Source: Metabacillus litoralis (GTDB lineage Bacteria; Bacillota; Bacilli; Bacillales; Bacillaceae). From it: a DNA stretch of 64,000 nucleotides. The stretch's first letter is position 1. The number at the start of each line of letters is the position of its first letter. A program made the position numbers and the translations under genes. The notes beneath the pieces are model-generated. The model did not search any database. It saw only the letters and a list, made by a program, of their open reading frames with translations, and was not told the DNA's origin. The DNA lies in assembly GCF_020524045.1 (NCBI RefSeq), contig NZ_JAIVKL010000002.1:310001-374000 (forward strand). The letters are read 5' to 3'. Below are positions 17,545-28,175 of the stretch, one piece after another.

Positions 17545-18894
17545 TTATATAATACCTAAAACATCTAAAAACACTAAAATAATTGCTATCGGAGCAATAT
17601 ATTTTATCAATAAATACCAAATGGCAAAAAGCTTTTTACTAAATGTTGATCCTTTAGTAAGCTCACTAAATAGGCTTTCTCTCGATATTTTAAGTGGTAC
17701 AAAGATCGATATTAAAAGTGCTCCTAATGGCATTAATATATTGCTAACTAAGAAATCTGCTGCATCAAATATCGATTTACCGAAAAATGTAATATCATTA
17801 AGTACACCAAATGACAGTGCGGATGGTATACCAACGATAAAAATACTGATACCAAGTAACCAAGAATATTTAATACGCTTTGAAACATCACCCTTTGCTA
17901 ATGGAGCGACAATGATTTCAAGCATAGAAAACGCAGATGTTAAAGTCGCAAATAAAAATAATAGCAAAAACGCAATTAAAAAGAAGACACCAAAAGGCAT
18001 TTGATTAAACACTGTTGGTAATACATTAAACAATAGAACTGGCCCTGCATCAGGTGACAGCCCGAAAGAAAAAACTGCTGGGAAAATAGCCAACCCTGCT
18101 AAAAACGCTACTAATAAATTTAAAATAACAATAGAGACTGCAGATTGTGGTAGATTTTCTTTTTTAGATAAATATGAACTATATGTTACCATAACAGAAA
18201 CACCTACGCTTAATGCAAAAAATGATTGACCCATAGCATAAAGGATTGTTTCAGAAGTTACATTTGTAAAATCAGGTTTTAGGAAGAAGATGATTCCTTC
18301 CATTGCTCCATCTAACGTAACAGAACGAATAATAATGATAAGGAAAAGGACAAATAACGCTGGCATCATTACTCTACTAGCCTTTTCTATACCATTTGAT
18401 ACACCTTTAGACACGACAAATATTGTAATAAGTAAAAATAATAGCTGTGCAAAGACCACCAAATAAGGATTTGTAATGCTTGCTCCAAATAATTCACCAT
18501 ATTGTTGATCTGTTAATCCACTTAATTCACCAGTCAAACCTTTAAAGATATAAATTAATATCCAACCACCTACAACACTATAAAACGAAAGCAAAATAAA
18601 ACATGTAAACACACCTAGCCTACCTATCATATGCCAGGAGGATTTTGGTGCAATTTGTTTATAAGATAGTATTGCATCCTTTTGTGTACTTCTACCAATT
18701 ATAAATTCTCCTAATAATAGTGGTAAACCAACTATTATTGTAAACAAAATAAAGATAAGAAAAAATACTCCACCACCGCTAGTTCCTGCAACATACGGAA
18801 ATTTCCAAATCGCTCCTAGTCCTATTGCAGATCCTGCTGCAGCAAGGATAAAGGCTAGTTTTGAAGACCATTGTTCAACATTGTTATTACTCAC
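17545..18894 (-). CDS. yocR: Sodium-dependent NSS-family transporter
   Basis: The 449-residue membrane protein starts with [20 protein letters not shown] followed by IWKFPY, the conserved unwound first helix of neurotransmitter:sodium symporters that contributes the sodium and substrate sites. About 11-12 hydrophobic segments follow. Bacterial members usually import amino acids with sodium. Position next to sodF and odhAB matches B. subtilis yocR. Substrate unknown. It is convergent with sodF. AGGTGAT precedes the ATG. Confidence 0.85.
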   Translation of the reverse strand: MSNNNVEQWSSKLAFILAAAGSAIGLGAIWKFPYVAGTSGGGVFFLIFILFTIIVGLPLLLGEFIIGRSTQKDAILSYKQIAPKSSWHMIGRLGVFTCFILLSFYSVVGGWILIYIFKGLTGELSGLTDQQYGELFGASITNPYLVVFAQLLFLLITIFVVSKGVSNGIEKASRVMMPALFVLFLIIIIRSVTLDGAMEGIIFFLKPDFTNVTSETILYAMGQSFFALSVGVSVMVTYSSYLSKKENLPQSAVSIVILNLLVAFLAGLAIFPAVFSFGLSPDAGPVLLFNVLPTVFNQMPFGVFFLIAFLLLFLFATLTSAFSMLEIIVAPLAKGDVSKRIKYSWLLGISIFIVGIPSALSFGVLNDITFFGKSIFDAADFLVSNILMPLGALLISIFVPLKISRESLFSELTKGSTFSKKLFAIWYLLIKYIAPIAIILVFLDVLGII

Positions 18895-19047
18895 AAAATC
18901 ACCTCAAAAAAATTAAGCTAAAGATAAATTGATTTTGAAAAATTAAATCAATTTATTACCTGATTTCATCTAAACATTAGATAAGCTTTCATTTTATCAT
19001 TTTACTAGCATAATATAAATTGAAATATAAAAATAATCTCTTATTAT

Positions 19048-19209
19048 GGTTCTTTTCTGAACGATTGTTGCTATGTAACAAAAATTTGGAGTGAAAACAG
19101 TGTTTCTACTCTATAAGGGTACTATTTTATGAAGAAAAGATGCCACTACATTTTATTCTGTGCTGATTGCTTCGAGCATTTAATAGCAACAAAGTTTGAG
19201 AAAACAGCG
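19048..19209 (+). repeat. Family C repeat, copy C4
   Basis: This 162-bp copy has a left end GGTTCTTTTCTGAACGATTG and a right end AGTTTGAGAAAACAGCG. Flanks CTTATTAT (19040-19047) and TTTATTAA (19210-19217) match at 6 of 8. The spacer 18895-19418 between yocR and odhB otherwise holds only the odhB terminator. Confidence 0.75.
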
Positions 19210-19378
19210 TTTATTAAAACATTTCATTTTTTCTTGGTGTTAAGACAAATTTTGGTTGTAATCTACACACATTTAATTCTAATTATTATTCTCTCTATAA
19301 TAGATAACACTTTACAATGTAGGATTTAATCAACACACTGAAATACCATTATGCTTTTACTTAGCTTCATAAATAAAA

Positions 19379-19411
19379 AAAGCAGAAAGGAAAAAATCAC
19401 CTCTCTGCTTT
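19379..19411 (-). terminator. Terminator of odhB
   Basis: AAAGCAGAAAGG pairs with CCTCTCTGCTTT (one mismatch). On the minus strand the stem is followed by TTTTTTT. Confidence 0.85.
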
Positions 19412-19418
19412 GTTCATA

Positions 19419-20663
19419 TTAACCTTCTAGTAATAATGATTCTGGATCTTCTAGTAATTCTTTAACAGCGGCTAAGAAGCTAACTGCTTCTTTACCATCT
19501 ACAATTCTGTGATCATAAGATAATGCAATGTACATCATCGGTCGATTTTCCATTTTTTCTGCATCAATTGCTACTGGTCTTAACTGTATCTTGTGCATTC
19601 CTAGAATACCAACTTGTGGACCATTTAAGATTGGTGTTGATAATAATGAACCAAATACTCCACCATTCGTAATGGTAAATGTACCACCTTGAAGATCTCC
19701 TAAGCTTAATTTATTGTCTCTAGCTTTTGTTGCAAGATTAAGGATCTCTCCTTCAATACCTGCAAAATTTAATCGGTCAGCATCACGAACAACTGGCACA
19801 ACTAGACCTTCTGGAGCAGATACAGCAATACCAATATCATAAAATTTCTTCATAAGAATTTCATTACCTTGAATTTCTGCATTCAATAATGGGAATTGTT
19901 TCAATGCAGCAACTACCGCTTTTGTAAAAAACGACATAAATCCAAGACGAACATCATGTTGTTCAAAGAATTTGTCTTTTCTACGTTTGCGAACCTCCAT
20001 AACTGCTGTCATATCTACTTCATTAAAAGTTGTTAACATTGCAGCCGTTTGTTGAACTTCAACTAATCGGTTTGCAATCGTTTGACGACGTCGTGACATT
20101 TTAACACGCTCTACAGGTTTAGATCCATCTTCCTGTTGTGACTGTGAAGGTGCTTTTGGAGCTGCTTTTGGCTGTTCAGCCTGTTTTGTACTTGGACGTT
20201 CTGAATGAGATTCCACATCTTGTTTACGAACACGTCCAAGTGGGTCAGTCGTTTGAACCTGTTGCAAATCAATACCTCGTTCACGAGCAAGTTTTCTAGC
20301 CGAAGGTGAAGCAATTGTTCTATTCTTCTTATCTTCATCAACAGAAGAACTAGTGTCTTTTGTTGGTGATTTAGGCTCTTCTTTTTGTTTTTCTTCTGTT
20401 TTTACAGGCTCTGAGCTTGGAGCCTCTCCACTTTCATCAATTATCCCAATAGATTCTCCAACTTGAACTGTATCACCAGATTCTTTATACAGCTCTTTTA
20501 AAACTCCAGAATATTCCGCAGTTAATTCTACATTTACTTTGTCTGTTTCAACTTCTAAAAGGTATTCTCCTTTTTCAACTACATCACCTGGTTGTTTAAG
20601 CCATTGAGCAATCGTTCCCTCAGTAATAGATTCTGCTAGTTCTGGTACTTTAATTTCAGCCAT
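19419..20663 (-). CDS. odhB: 2-oxoglutarate dehydrogenase E2, dihydrolipoyl succinyltransferase
   Basis: The 414-residue E2 subunit has three parts. The N-terminal lipoyl domain carries the modified Lys in [10 protein letters not shown] near residue 42. A Pro/Glu/Lys-rich linker leads to the peripheral-subunit-binding domain ([15 protein letters not shown], about 118-133). The catalytic acyltransferase core ends with the SYDHRIVDG active-site motif near residue 386. It transfers succinyl groups from lipoamide to CoA in the TCA cycle. It follows odhA by 125 bases with a good AAGGGGG ribosome site and ends in a terminator, so odhA-odhB form one operon. Confidence 0.95.
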   Translation of the reverse strand: MAEIKVPELAESITEGTIAQWLKQPGDVVEKGEYLLEVETDKVNVELTAEYSGVLKELYKESGDTVQVGESIGIIDESGEAPSSEPVKTEEKQKEEPKSPTKDTSSSVDEDKKNRTIASPSARKLARERGIDLQQVQTTDPLGRVRKQDVESHSERPSTKQAEQPKAAPKAPSQSQQEDGSKPVERVKMSRRRQTIANRLVEVQQTAAMLTTFNEVDMTAVMEVRKRRKDKFFEQHDVRLGFMSFFTKAVVAALKQFPLLNAEIQGNEILMKKFYDIGIAVSAPEGLVVPVVRDADRLNFAGIEGEILNLATKARDNKLSLGDLQGGTFTITNGGVFGSLLSTPILNGPQVGILGMHKIQLRPVAIDAEKMENRPMMYIALSYDHRIVDGKEAVSFLAAVKELLEDPESLLLEG

Positions 20664-20788
20664 GTTGGTTTTCCCCCTTGAGCACCTGCTTTTGAAGAAA
20701 TATGCAGTTAGTACATCTATAATGACTAACTGTCACATTATGAATATAGCAAGCCCCGCTTTTTTTCAATTATTCATTCAGTGGTCTT

Positions 20789-23623
20789 TTATTTATTCCA
20801 TGTCAGAGTATCTGTCACAATGCGCTCTTGATCCTTTTTATGAATATTAGGATCTCCTTCAGCCGGGCTTTGTCTTCTTCTTCTTCCGATATACCTTACT
20901 GGAATACCAGTTGGAGCAACTTCTCTTAATTTTGAATCGTAGAATGTCCATGCCCCCATATTTTGAGGTTCTTCTTGTACCCAAACTATTTCTTCCAATG
21001 ACGTCAGACGTTCAAGAATAGAAGTAATAATTTCTTTAGGGAATGGATACAATTCCTCTACACGTAATATATGGACCCAATCTAGATTTTCATCCATTGA
21101 GTTAAGTTTATCAGTAAGATCAATTGATATTTTACCACTACATAATACCAGTCGTTTTACTTTCTCAGGAGATGTACCTAGTCCTGGTTGTTCAATAATC
21201 GGCTTAAATTCACCTTCACAAAGTTCATTAATATCAGATACAGTTAATGGATTTCTCAACAAACTTTTAGGTGTCATAATAACTAACGGCCTTACTTCTT
21301 CACGCTTTAATAAGTCTGCTTGTCGGCGCAAAATATGGAAATATTGAGCTGCACTTGTTAAGTTTGCAACTTGCCAACTATCTTCAGCTGCAAGTTGTAA
21401 GAAACGCTCTAATCTTCCGCTTGAATGTTCGGGTCCTTGACCTTCAAAACCATGAGGAAGCAGCATAACTAGTCCAGATTTTTGACCCCATTTTGCACGT
21501 CCTGCAGCTATAAACTGATCAAAAAACACTTGTGCAGCATTTGCAAAATCACCATATTGAGCTTCCCATAATACAAGTGTTTCAGGAGCAAAAACATTAT
21601 AGCCATATTCAAAACCAATAACAGATCCCTCTGATAAAGGGCTATTATGAACAGCAAATGATGCTTTGGCATCTGATAACTGATGTAACGGTGAATAAAA
21701 TTCTCCATTTTCAACATCATGTAGAACAATATGTCTTTGAGCAAATGTACCACGCTGAGAATCCTGACCTGATAGTCGAATTGGCGTCCCATCTTTAAGA
21801 ATTGAAGCAAATGCTAAAGCTTCTCCTAAAGCCCATTCTACTTTACCGTCTTCTGAAAATGATTTGGCTCTCTTTTCAAGGATTCTTTTTAGTTTAGAAA
21901 ATACATTGAAATTCTCAGGCCAAGTAACTAGCTCTTCGTTTAATTTCAATAGATCATCTTTATTAACAGCTGTATTTAATTTAGGAAGCCCACTATTTAC
22001 GAATTCCGGTAGCTTAATTTCTCGAGTGATTTCAATATTCTTTTTATCTGGTACTTTTTGATAGGCTTCTGTAAGAGCTGATTGTACTTCATTATTTATT
22101 TTTTCGATGTCTTCAGACTTAAGTGTGCCTTCATTTTCTAACGCTTTACCATAAAGTTCTCGAACTGTTGGATGCTTACGTACTTTTTCATAAAGTCTTG
22201 GCTGAGTCATTGATGGCTCATCCATCTCATTATGACCAAAGCGTCTATATCCAATTAAGTCAATCAGAAAATCGCTTTTGAATTTTTTACGATACTCCAT
22301 CGCGATATATACTGCTGCTATACATGCTTCTGGGTCATCAGCATTTACGTGAATAATTGGAATTTCGTAGCCTTTAGCTAAATCACTCGCATATTTAGTC
22401 GAGCGAGAATCTCTACTCTCTGTTGTAAAACCTATCATGTTGTTGGCAATGATATGTATTGTGCCACCAGTCTGATAACCTGTTAACTTGTTTAAATTTA
22501 GCGTTTCAGCAACAATACCTTCTCCAGGAAATGCAGCATCTCCATGAATTAATATTGCCATTGCTTCGTTCACATTTTGCTTTGGGTACCCTTTTTCAGA
22601 GCGATTTTCTTGAGCTGCGCGCGTATAACCTTCAACAATTGGGTCGATAAATTCAAGATGACTTGGATTATTTGCCAACGTTACCTTCGCACGAACATCA
22701 CTTTGTTCTTTAATTTGCTTATTAGCACCCAAATGGTATTTTACATCTCCACTCCAACCATAATTGATACCAATTGAACCTTCAGAAGGAACTAATTCCT
22801 TATTTGGTGCATGTTGGAACTCAGAAAAGATAATTTCGTATGGTTTTCCTAGAACATGTGCTAAAACATTCAAACGACCACGATGAGCCATTCCAATATT
22901 AATTGTTTCTGATCCGTCTTTGACAGATCGTGAAATTAACTCATCGAGAATTGGAACAAGCATATCTAATCCTTCGATAGAAAAACGCTTTTGTCCTACA
23001 AATGTTCTATGAAGAAATTGTTCAAACCCTTCTACTTCTGTTAGTCTTTTCAATATACTTTTTCTTTTTTCAGTTGATAACGGTTTAAAGATAGTTCCTG
23101 ATTCAACCATTTTCATTAACCAAGTTTTCTCTTCGTAATTATGTACATGGCTAAATTCAAAAGCAATTGAACTTTTATATACCTCTTTTAAATATTGATA
23201 TGCTTCTAGACCATTTGTTACATGTGCTGGAGCATCTTCACACAAAAGATGTACTGGAATCTCTTTTAAATCTTCTTCTGTTAAGTCGTATTCATCTAAT
23301 CGAAGAAATTCATTTTTCTCTGCAGTATCCTCAAAAGGATAGATAGATGCGTTTAAGTGTCCATATCTACGGATATTTGTGACAAGCTTAACTGCCTCTG
23401 CAATCTGTTTCATTTTATCAGCACTTATAGTTTCATTCCCTGCTGAAGTGGATTGTTTAGTCTGTATAGATGGAGAACCCCAGTTATCAAATATTTCTTT
23501 CAATTCTATGTCAACAGAATCTGGATCAGATTTATATAGATCATACTGTTCCATGACATAGCCGAGGTTTGGTCCATAAAAATTTTCCCAAGGATAATTT
23601 CGTATATTTGTACCTTCTGACAT
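20789..23623 (-). CDS. odhA: 2-oxoglutarate dehydrogenase E1 component
   Basis: The 944-residue thiamine-diphosphate enzyme decarboxylates 2-oxoglutarate and passes the succinyl group to the lipoyl arm of OdhB. The N-terminus ([20 protein letters not shown]) is the short conserved helix seen in this family. The core contains [17 protein letters not shown] with the active-site His, the [10 protein letters not shown] thiamine-diphosphate site, and the C-terminal [20 protein letters not shown] region. The length equals that of Bacillus OdhA. A promoter overlapped by a cre-like element lies about 100 bases upstream. Confidence 0.95.
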   Translation of the reverse strand: MSEGTNIRNYPWENFYGPNLGYVMEQYDLYKSDPDSVDIELKEIFDNWGSPSIQTKQSTSAGNETISADKMKQIAEAVKLVTNIRRYGHLNASIYPFEDTAEKNEFLRLDEYDLTEEDLKEIPVHLLCEDAPAHVTNGLEAYQYLKEVYKSSIAFEFSHVHNYEEKTWLMKMVESGTIFKPLSTEKRKSILKRLTEVEGFEQFLHRTFVGQKRFSIEGLDMLVPILDELISRSVKDGSETINIGMAHRGRLNVLAHVLGKPYEIIFSEFQHAPNKELVPSEGSIGINYGWSGDVKYHLGANKQIKEQSDVRAKVTLANNPSHLEFIDPIVEGYTRAAQENRSEKGYPKQNVNEAMAILIHGDAAFPGEGIVAETLNLNKLTGYQTGGTIHIIANNMIGFTTESRDSRSTKYASDLAKGYEIPIIHVNADDPEACIAAVYIAMEYRKKFKSDFLIDLIGYRRFGHNEMDEPSMTQPRLYEKVRKHPTVRELYGKALENEGTLKSEDIEKINNEVQSALTEAYQKVPDKKNIEITREIKLPEFVNSGLPKLNTAVNKDDLLKLNEELVTWPENFNVFSKLKRILEKRAKSFSEDGKVEWALGEALAFASILKDGTPIRLSGQDSQRGTFAQRHIVLHDVENGEFYSPLHQLSDAKASFAVHNSPLSEGSVIGFEYGYNVFAPETLVLWEAQYGDFANAAQVFFDQFIAAGRAKWGQKSGLVMLLPHGFEGQGPEHSSGRLERFLQLAAEDSWQVANLTSAAQYFHILRRQADLLKREEVRPLVIMTPKSLLRNPLTVSDINELCEGEFKPIIEQPGLGTSPEKVKRLVLCSGKISIDLTDKLNSMDENLDWVHILRVEELYPFPKEIITSILERLTSLEEIVWVQEEPQNMGAWTFYDSKLREVAPTGIPVRYIGRRRRQSPAEGDPNIHKKDQERIVTDTLTWNK

Positions 23624-23724
23624 GTAACATTACCCCCAACTATTCTTAAATGATCAGAAATTTAAGTTCTGATACGTTTGCAGGTATAATGATATTATCC
23701 TACAATATTAATTAAAAATCTAAA

Positions 23725-23753
23725 ATAGTAATATAATTTTAAAACGCTTCCAA
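23725..23753 (-). promoter_or_regulatory. Candidate odhA promoter overlapped by a cre-like site
   Basis: On the minus strand TTGGAA (-35), 17 bases and TACTAT (-10) give a plausible sigma-A promoter. The 16-mer TTGGAAGCGTTTTAAA (23753-23738) fits the CcpA cre pattern WTGNAANCGNWNNCA with one mismatch and covers the -35 box, which would allow carbon catabolite repression. This is inferred from sequence only. Confidence 0.5.
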
Positions 23754-24037
23754 GGCTATTTTACCATTGCTAACTTCACTTTCCAATAAGGATAATTGAA
23801 AAATCCAAAAAAAATTTATTTTTTTCTAGAGACAATGTAAGCAAAATTAAGTTCTGAATTATCAGAATTATATAATAAATCGTTTGTGGATCTTATGATT
23901 ATTTTACAACATATGCTCAGGTAAAAAGTACAATATTTATTATTTTAAAGTAAATTCAAATTAATTTTTGAAAATATTAAACTCTATGCTAATTTTCAGC
24001 TCTTTGTTGATTCAATCTGTATATTTAGACTGTTGCT

Positions 24038-24111
24038 GAGAGAATTGGGTAGGGGAAGACACCTCAGATAATAAGCTTATTAAAACGTTCCCCGACATTG
24101 AAAATTCTCTC
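24038..24111. other. Long nested hairpin in the odhA-yojO spacer
   Basis: Three stems are stacked: GAGAGAATT (24038-24046) with AATTCTCTC (24103-24111), GGGGAA (24052-24057) with TTCCCC (24088-24093), and the central palindrome AATAAGCTTATT (24070-24081). It lies 12 bases past the yojO stop and has no T tail. It could protect the yojO 3' end or block read-through. Confidence 0.45.
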
Positions 24112-24122
24112 TAGCATTTCAT

Positions 24123-26042
24123 TTATATTGTGTTTAGTAACAGTCTCTTTAATAGTGGGAATAGTTGCTCTGGTAACTCTTCAATTTCCTCAACAAATAT
24201 ACTATATTTTCCATAAATGTTTTGTATAGTGTTTTTCGTTGCTTCATCAATTTCTCTTGTAGATAAAAACACATTTAAAACTTCTATTCCCATTTTTCTA
24301 GCTTCTAAAACTGATTCATGTGTATCAATAATCCCATTTCTTTCGTACCCCATCGCAGCAGGCTCTCCATCTGAAAAAACCAAGAGAAATTTTTGTTTTT
24401 CTTGTCTCATTGTTAACTGTTTAGTCATGTGTCTGATTGCGTAGCCGTCGCGATTATCTTCTTCTGGTTTTAGTTGCATAATCTCAGGACCGGTTTGTTG
24501 TTTCAAAGAACTTTCAAATGATACAACAGTATGAAAGTGATTGGGCTGACGAGTTTTTGTTGCTTCATTTGTATCTTCCCAAAATCCAACAATTTGATGA
24601 GGTACTCTTACAGATTTCAATGTTTCATGAAATAAAGTTATTCCAAGTTTTGTCTGCTCCATCTTATCATACATAGATGCTGAACAATCAACTAACAATG
24701 TGAAAACAGCATCGATTTCAGGTGACTTTTCCTGTTTTTTATAAAATAGCTTTGGGTTTTCGTCTGTTAATAATCTTAATAGCTTTTTATTCATCCTTCC
24801 TATATGAAGATCTGTTCTAGGCATCGTTCTTTTATGTTCAAGTGTTTTAAGAATCATTAATTTCAACTTGTTTTGTAACAACATGACTTGATTTCTGTTC
24901 TCTAAGTACTCGTCTCTTTCATTAACTAGAGGGACAATTGGATCTTCAAAAATTGGTACAGCATATTTATTCTCTTTTCCATATGCTAAATCCACTCCTA
25001 CCGATCGTTCTTCACCAGTATTTTCAAGTGCTTCTAGTTTTGAATAGTCATTCTTTTTTGCTTTTTTTGATGTTCCTTGCACCATAGCGAGAGCTTGATC
25101 TGTATCTTCACCTTCTCGAACAGTACCATCACCATTAATTGTTGTGTTCGTCCCCTGTTCCAACTCGAATTGAAGAAAGCTTTTTGTTGGTTTACTTGTT
25201 TCACTGTGCCATGTAGGTAATTTGTCTTCATGAACATCTTTGTCACCTGTTTTAGCATCTTTTAAAGTATCTTTGTTCTTCAGTTTATTTTTTCTCTTTA
25301 ACTCATCAAAAAGCGTATTGGCTTGAAAAGAATCATACTCTAGTTCAGCAAGATAAAAATAAGTGTTTAACATATCCTTATCGAGAATTTCTTCTAATAT
25401 TACCAATATGTCCTTTACAGTCTTTATATTATCTGATGTTGATTTAGCTTCATAAACTGAAAATAATTTTGTTTCAATATAAGGGAGCGCACGATCTAAA
25501 TTTCCAGATAATGAAGGTGTTTCTTCAAATAAAGAATGTGATGTTAACCTTAAAAAGAGATAATTAAAAAGTGCATCCGTTAAAATATTACGTTCTTTAT
25601 GTATTGTAAGTTGTCCTTGAAAATGTTTTCTATATAATTTTTTTCTAACATTAAAAGACTTTTTGGTTCCAGGGCGTTCTTTAATACAAATTTCTTCAAG
25701 TCGAATATCTTCTAAGAGCATACACAATTGTTTTGCAAAGCTTTTTAATTTGTAATTATCAATTTCGTGAAGAAATAAACCAATTTTCCGGTAGTTTGTA
25801 AAATAAAAATTCCCAATACATCTCAAATAGATATCACTTTTAAAACCATGTACTATCTCATTTCTTTCTCTATGATCCCAAAAGTGACTAATAAATGCTT
25901 TAAAATGAATTGGATCTAAATATGATTGCACACTATAGTCAACTTCAATGTCAGATTGTTTCGTTAAAGCTTTAGCAAGATCTGATAGCTCCATGAATAA
26001 AAATGAGTCAACTTGTTGATCATTAAATTTAATAAATCTCAA
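24123..26042 (-). CDS. yojO: VWA-domain protein, NorD/CoxE-like partner of a MoxR ATPase
   Basis: The 639-residue cytoplasmic protein has a large variable N-terminal part and a C-terminal von Willebrand A domain (about 445-630) with the MIDAS motif DCSASM and SDGEP. Such VWA proteins pair with MoxR AAA+ ATPases to insert metals or remodel enzyme complexes; NorD and CbbO are examples. I use the TTG at 26042, eight bases after GAGTGAGG; a longer reading back to 26105 would overlap yojN by 53 bases. Ten bases separate it from yojN, so the two are an operon, as in B. subtilis next to odhAB. The client is unknown. Confidence 0.85.
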   Translation of the reverse strand: MRFIKFNDQQVDSFLFMELSDLAKALTKQSDIEVDYSVQSYLDPIHFKAFISHFWDHRERNEIVHGFKSDIYLRCIGNFYFTNYRKIGLFLHEIDNYKLKSFAKQLCMLLEDIRLEEICIKERPGTKKSFNVRKKLYRKHFQGQLTIHKERNILTDALFNYLFLRLTSHSLFEETPSLSGNLDRALPYIETKLFSVYEAKSTSDNIKTVKDILVILEEILDKDMLNTYFYLAELEYDSFQANTLFDELKRKNKLKNKDTLKDAKTGDKDVHEDKLPTWHSETSKPTKSFLQFELEQGTNTTINGDGTVREGEDTDQALAMVQGTSKKAKKNDYSKLEALENTGEERSVGVDLAYGKENKYAVPIFEDPIVPLVNERDEYLENRNQVMLLQNKLKLMILKTLEHKRTMPRTDLHIGRMNKKLLRLLTDENPKLFYKKQEKSPEIDAVFTLLVDCSASMYDKMEQTKLGITLFHETLKSVRVPHQIVGFWEDTNEATKTRQPNHFHTVVSFESSLKQQTGPEIMQLKPEEDNRDGYAIRHMTKQLTMRQEKQKFLLVFSDGEPAAMGYERNGIIDTHESVLEARKMGIEVLNVFLSTREIDEATKNTIQNIYGKYSIFVEEIEELPEQLFPLLKRLLLNTI

Positions 26043-26052
26043 TTTAAAAACC

Positions 26053-26934
26053 TCACTCAAAAAGAGTATCTGCAAGATTTCGAATCGCAGCTTTTTCCCT
26101 TTCATCTTCTAGTTTATCAACAATCGATCTTTCAATTGATCGTTTTGGTGGCATAAAACTAGCTAAATCGCATGTATCAATAAGTGCTCGAATAGAAGCT
26201 GCTTCTTCGGATACTTGCCCATTTTGAACTAGAGTTAATAAATCACTAGATAGTTTTGTAAACGTGTCTAATAACTTTTGATCTTTAAGTGTCGATTGAC
26301 TTTCTAAAACTTTTTTCAATTCTTCTCCTTGAATATAAGGAACTTCAATAACGACAAAACGGTTTTTCAATGCCTCATTTAAAGGTACAGTACCAACATA
26401 TCCTTCATTAATGGCCGCTATAACTGTAAAGTCCTCATCAGATTTGATCACTTCACCAGTAAAAGGATTTGTGATCATTCTTCTATAATCTAGAACTCCA
26501 TTTAATATTGGTAAAGTTTCTGGCTTTGCCATGTTGATTTCATCAATATAAAGTAAGTGACCACTTTTCATAGCCTTTACGACAGGTCCTGAAATGAATT
26601 CAATAGTTGTTTTCCCATGTTCATTTGTAATTGTTTTAAACCCTAATAGTGCTTCTGCATCCAAATCAACAGAACAGTTTATACTATGCATAGGTTGACC
26701 AAATAGATTTGACAATGTTTCTGCAAGCTTTGTTTTACCTGACCCTGTTGGTCCTTTTAGAAGAACATTCTTCCCAAGAGCAAGTGCAATCATCGCATCA
26801 ATTAAAATAGCTTCATCTGATGGAGTAAAACCACTTTCGCCTATTAATTCTTCATCCTGTTCAAACCTTTTCACTCTTTTTTCTATTATTTCTTTTATTT
26901 TATCTGGTAATGTATTAAATTGTGGTGAATTCAT
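26053..26934 (-). CDS. yojN: MoxR-family AAA+ ATPase, NorQ/CbbQ-like
   Basis: The 293-residue ATPase has Walker [13 protein letters not shown] (about residues 60-71), Walker [10 protein letters not shown], and the GAVLDYRR-like pre-sensor region (here [10 protein letters not shown]) of MoxR enzymes. NorQ/CbbQ proteins act with a VWA partner to activate metalloenzymes. The adjacent yojO supplies that partner. GGACT precedes the ATG, a weak ribosome site. The conserved placement beside odhAB suggests, but does not prove, a link to central metabolism. Confidence 0.88.
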   Translation of the reverse strand: MNSPQFNTLPDKIKEIIEKRVKRFEQDEELIGESGFTPSDEAILIDAMIALALGKNVLLKGPTGSGKTKLAETLSNLFGQPMHSINCSVDLDAEALLGFKTITNEHGKTTIEFISGPVVKAMKSGHLLYIDEINMAKPETLPILNGVLDYRRMITNPFTGEVIKSDEDFTVIAAINEGYVGTVPLNEALKNRFVVIEVPYIQGEELKKVLESQSTLKDQKLLDTFTKLSSDLLTLVQNGQVSEEAASIRALIDTCDLASFMPPKRSIERSIVDKLEDEREKAAIRNLADTLFE

Positions 26935-27087
26935 ATTAGTCCTTCTTTCATTTTTAACTATATATCCGTACAGCTTTAAGCTGTTTTCAAAATAACAAGA
27001 TTATCATAATCCAAAGTCGAGTATACTAGAAAATCAACGAGTATTCAAAAATGTTCCATTAAAAAATTTATTTAAATGTTCACATAC

Positions 27088-27111
27088 AAAAAAGACCTTA
27101 AAAGGTCTTTT
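27088..27111 (-). terminator. Terminator of cwlS
   Basis: AAAAGACCTT / AAGGTCTTTT is a perfect 10-bp stem with a 2-base centre and a T-rich minus-strand tail. Confidence 0.8.
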
Positions 27112-27131
27112 CATAGTAATGTATTAGATTA

Positions 27132-28175
27132 TTATTTCGCAAAACGTTTAGCACCTAAATAGCGCTCTTTCCAATAAGAGTTTGATAATTGTGAAATTGT
27201 TACTCCTGAACTACTAGAATGGATAAATTCATTATTTCCTAAATAAATCCCCATATGTGAAGGACCTTCTTTATATGTTGTAAAGAAGACAAAATCACCT
27301 ACAGCGGGGTTACTAACTGGCTTCATTAAATCCCAATAACCAGCAGTACTTAAGCGAGAAACAGATGTCACTTTATTTAGCACATAATAAATGTAGCCAC
27401 TACAATCAAAACCTAATGGTGTATTTCCTGCCCATACATAAGGTGTACCAATAAGTGCTTTAGCTTCATTAATCATTATATCGATCTTACTAGTTGGATT
27501 TGTTTCAACTGTATCTGTTTGTTTATCTGTTGCAGGAATTTCACCTGTTATCTTTAAAACCTGTCCAATTTGAATTGTATCTGAAGTAAGCTTATTTGTT
27601 ACCTTAAGTTCAGCAACTGTAATATTAAATTGATTTGCAACCTTCCATAAAGAATCACCTGCTTTAACAGAATAAGAAGATTGTGATGATATCGGTTTAG
27701 TCGGGTTAACTACAGACTTTTTGTCTGTTTCTTTCGTTGTCGTTGTTGTTTCTTTATTTACAACTAACTTTTGACCAACCCTTATCAGATCATTTTGCAG
27801 ACCATTCAATTTTTTCAATTCACTAACAGATGTGTTGTTAGCTCTTGCTATCACCCATAAAGAGTCTCCTGATTTAACTACATATGTAACAGCCTTTGTT
27901 GTCGTTGTCGTTGTCGTTTCCACTTTAGGTGTAACAACTGGGGTCGTATTTTGTTTATTCGTACTAGGTAATTCTAATACTTGTCCAACTTTTAAGAAGT
28001 CATTGGATAAACCATTTGCACTCTTAATTTTGTCAACGCTTGTTTCAAATTGACGAGATAAGCTCCAAAGAGTATCCCCACTCTTAACCTTGACACTGTC
28101 TGCAGCTGCAGCTGAGGCAAATAGGGATGAACCGACAACAGCCGTAGCTGTTAGCCCCAATATTTTCTGTTTCAT
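27132..28175 (-). CDS. cwlS: LysM - NlpC/P60 cell-wall endopeptidase
   Basis: The 347-residue secreted protein has a signal peptide (cut after ASAAAA, about residue 25) and three LysM peptidoglycan-binding repeats (about 27-70, 95-138 and 168-210), each with SGD/AGD-TLW/SLW. A C-terminal NlpC/P60 peptidase domain contains the catalytic Cys in FDCSGY and His in SHMGIYLG and FIHSS. It should cut D-Glu to diaminopimelate bonds in the wall, as CwlS, LytE and LytF do during cell separation. The linkers are Thr-rich and encoded by short ACAACG-type tandem repeats. It ends with a terminator. Confidence 0.9.
   Translation of the reverse strand: MKQKILGLTATAVVGSSLFASAAAADSVKVKSGDTLWSLSRQFETSVDKIKSANGLSNDFLKVGQVLELPSTNKQNTTPVVTPKVETTTTTTTKAVTYVVKSGDSLWVIARANNTSVSELKKLNGLQNDLIRVGQKLVVNKETTTTTKETDKKSVVNPTKPISSQSSYSVKAGDSLWKVANQFNITVAELKVTNKLTSDTIQIGQVLKITGEIPATDKQTDTVETNPTSKIDIMINEAKALIGTPYVWAGNTPLGFDCSGYIYYVLNKVTSVSRLSTAGYWDLMKPVSNPAVGDFVFFTTYKEGPSHMGIYLGNNEFIHSSSSGVTISQLSNSYWKERYLGAKRFAK

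Noticed and set aside
17537-18004. 155-codon plus-strand ORF
   Set aside because: It is the antisense shadow of yocR, which has clear NSS motifs.
19129-19329. 66-codon plus-strand ORF
   Set aside because: It starts inside family C copy C4 and has no ribosome site; shared words with other C copies explain it.
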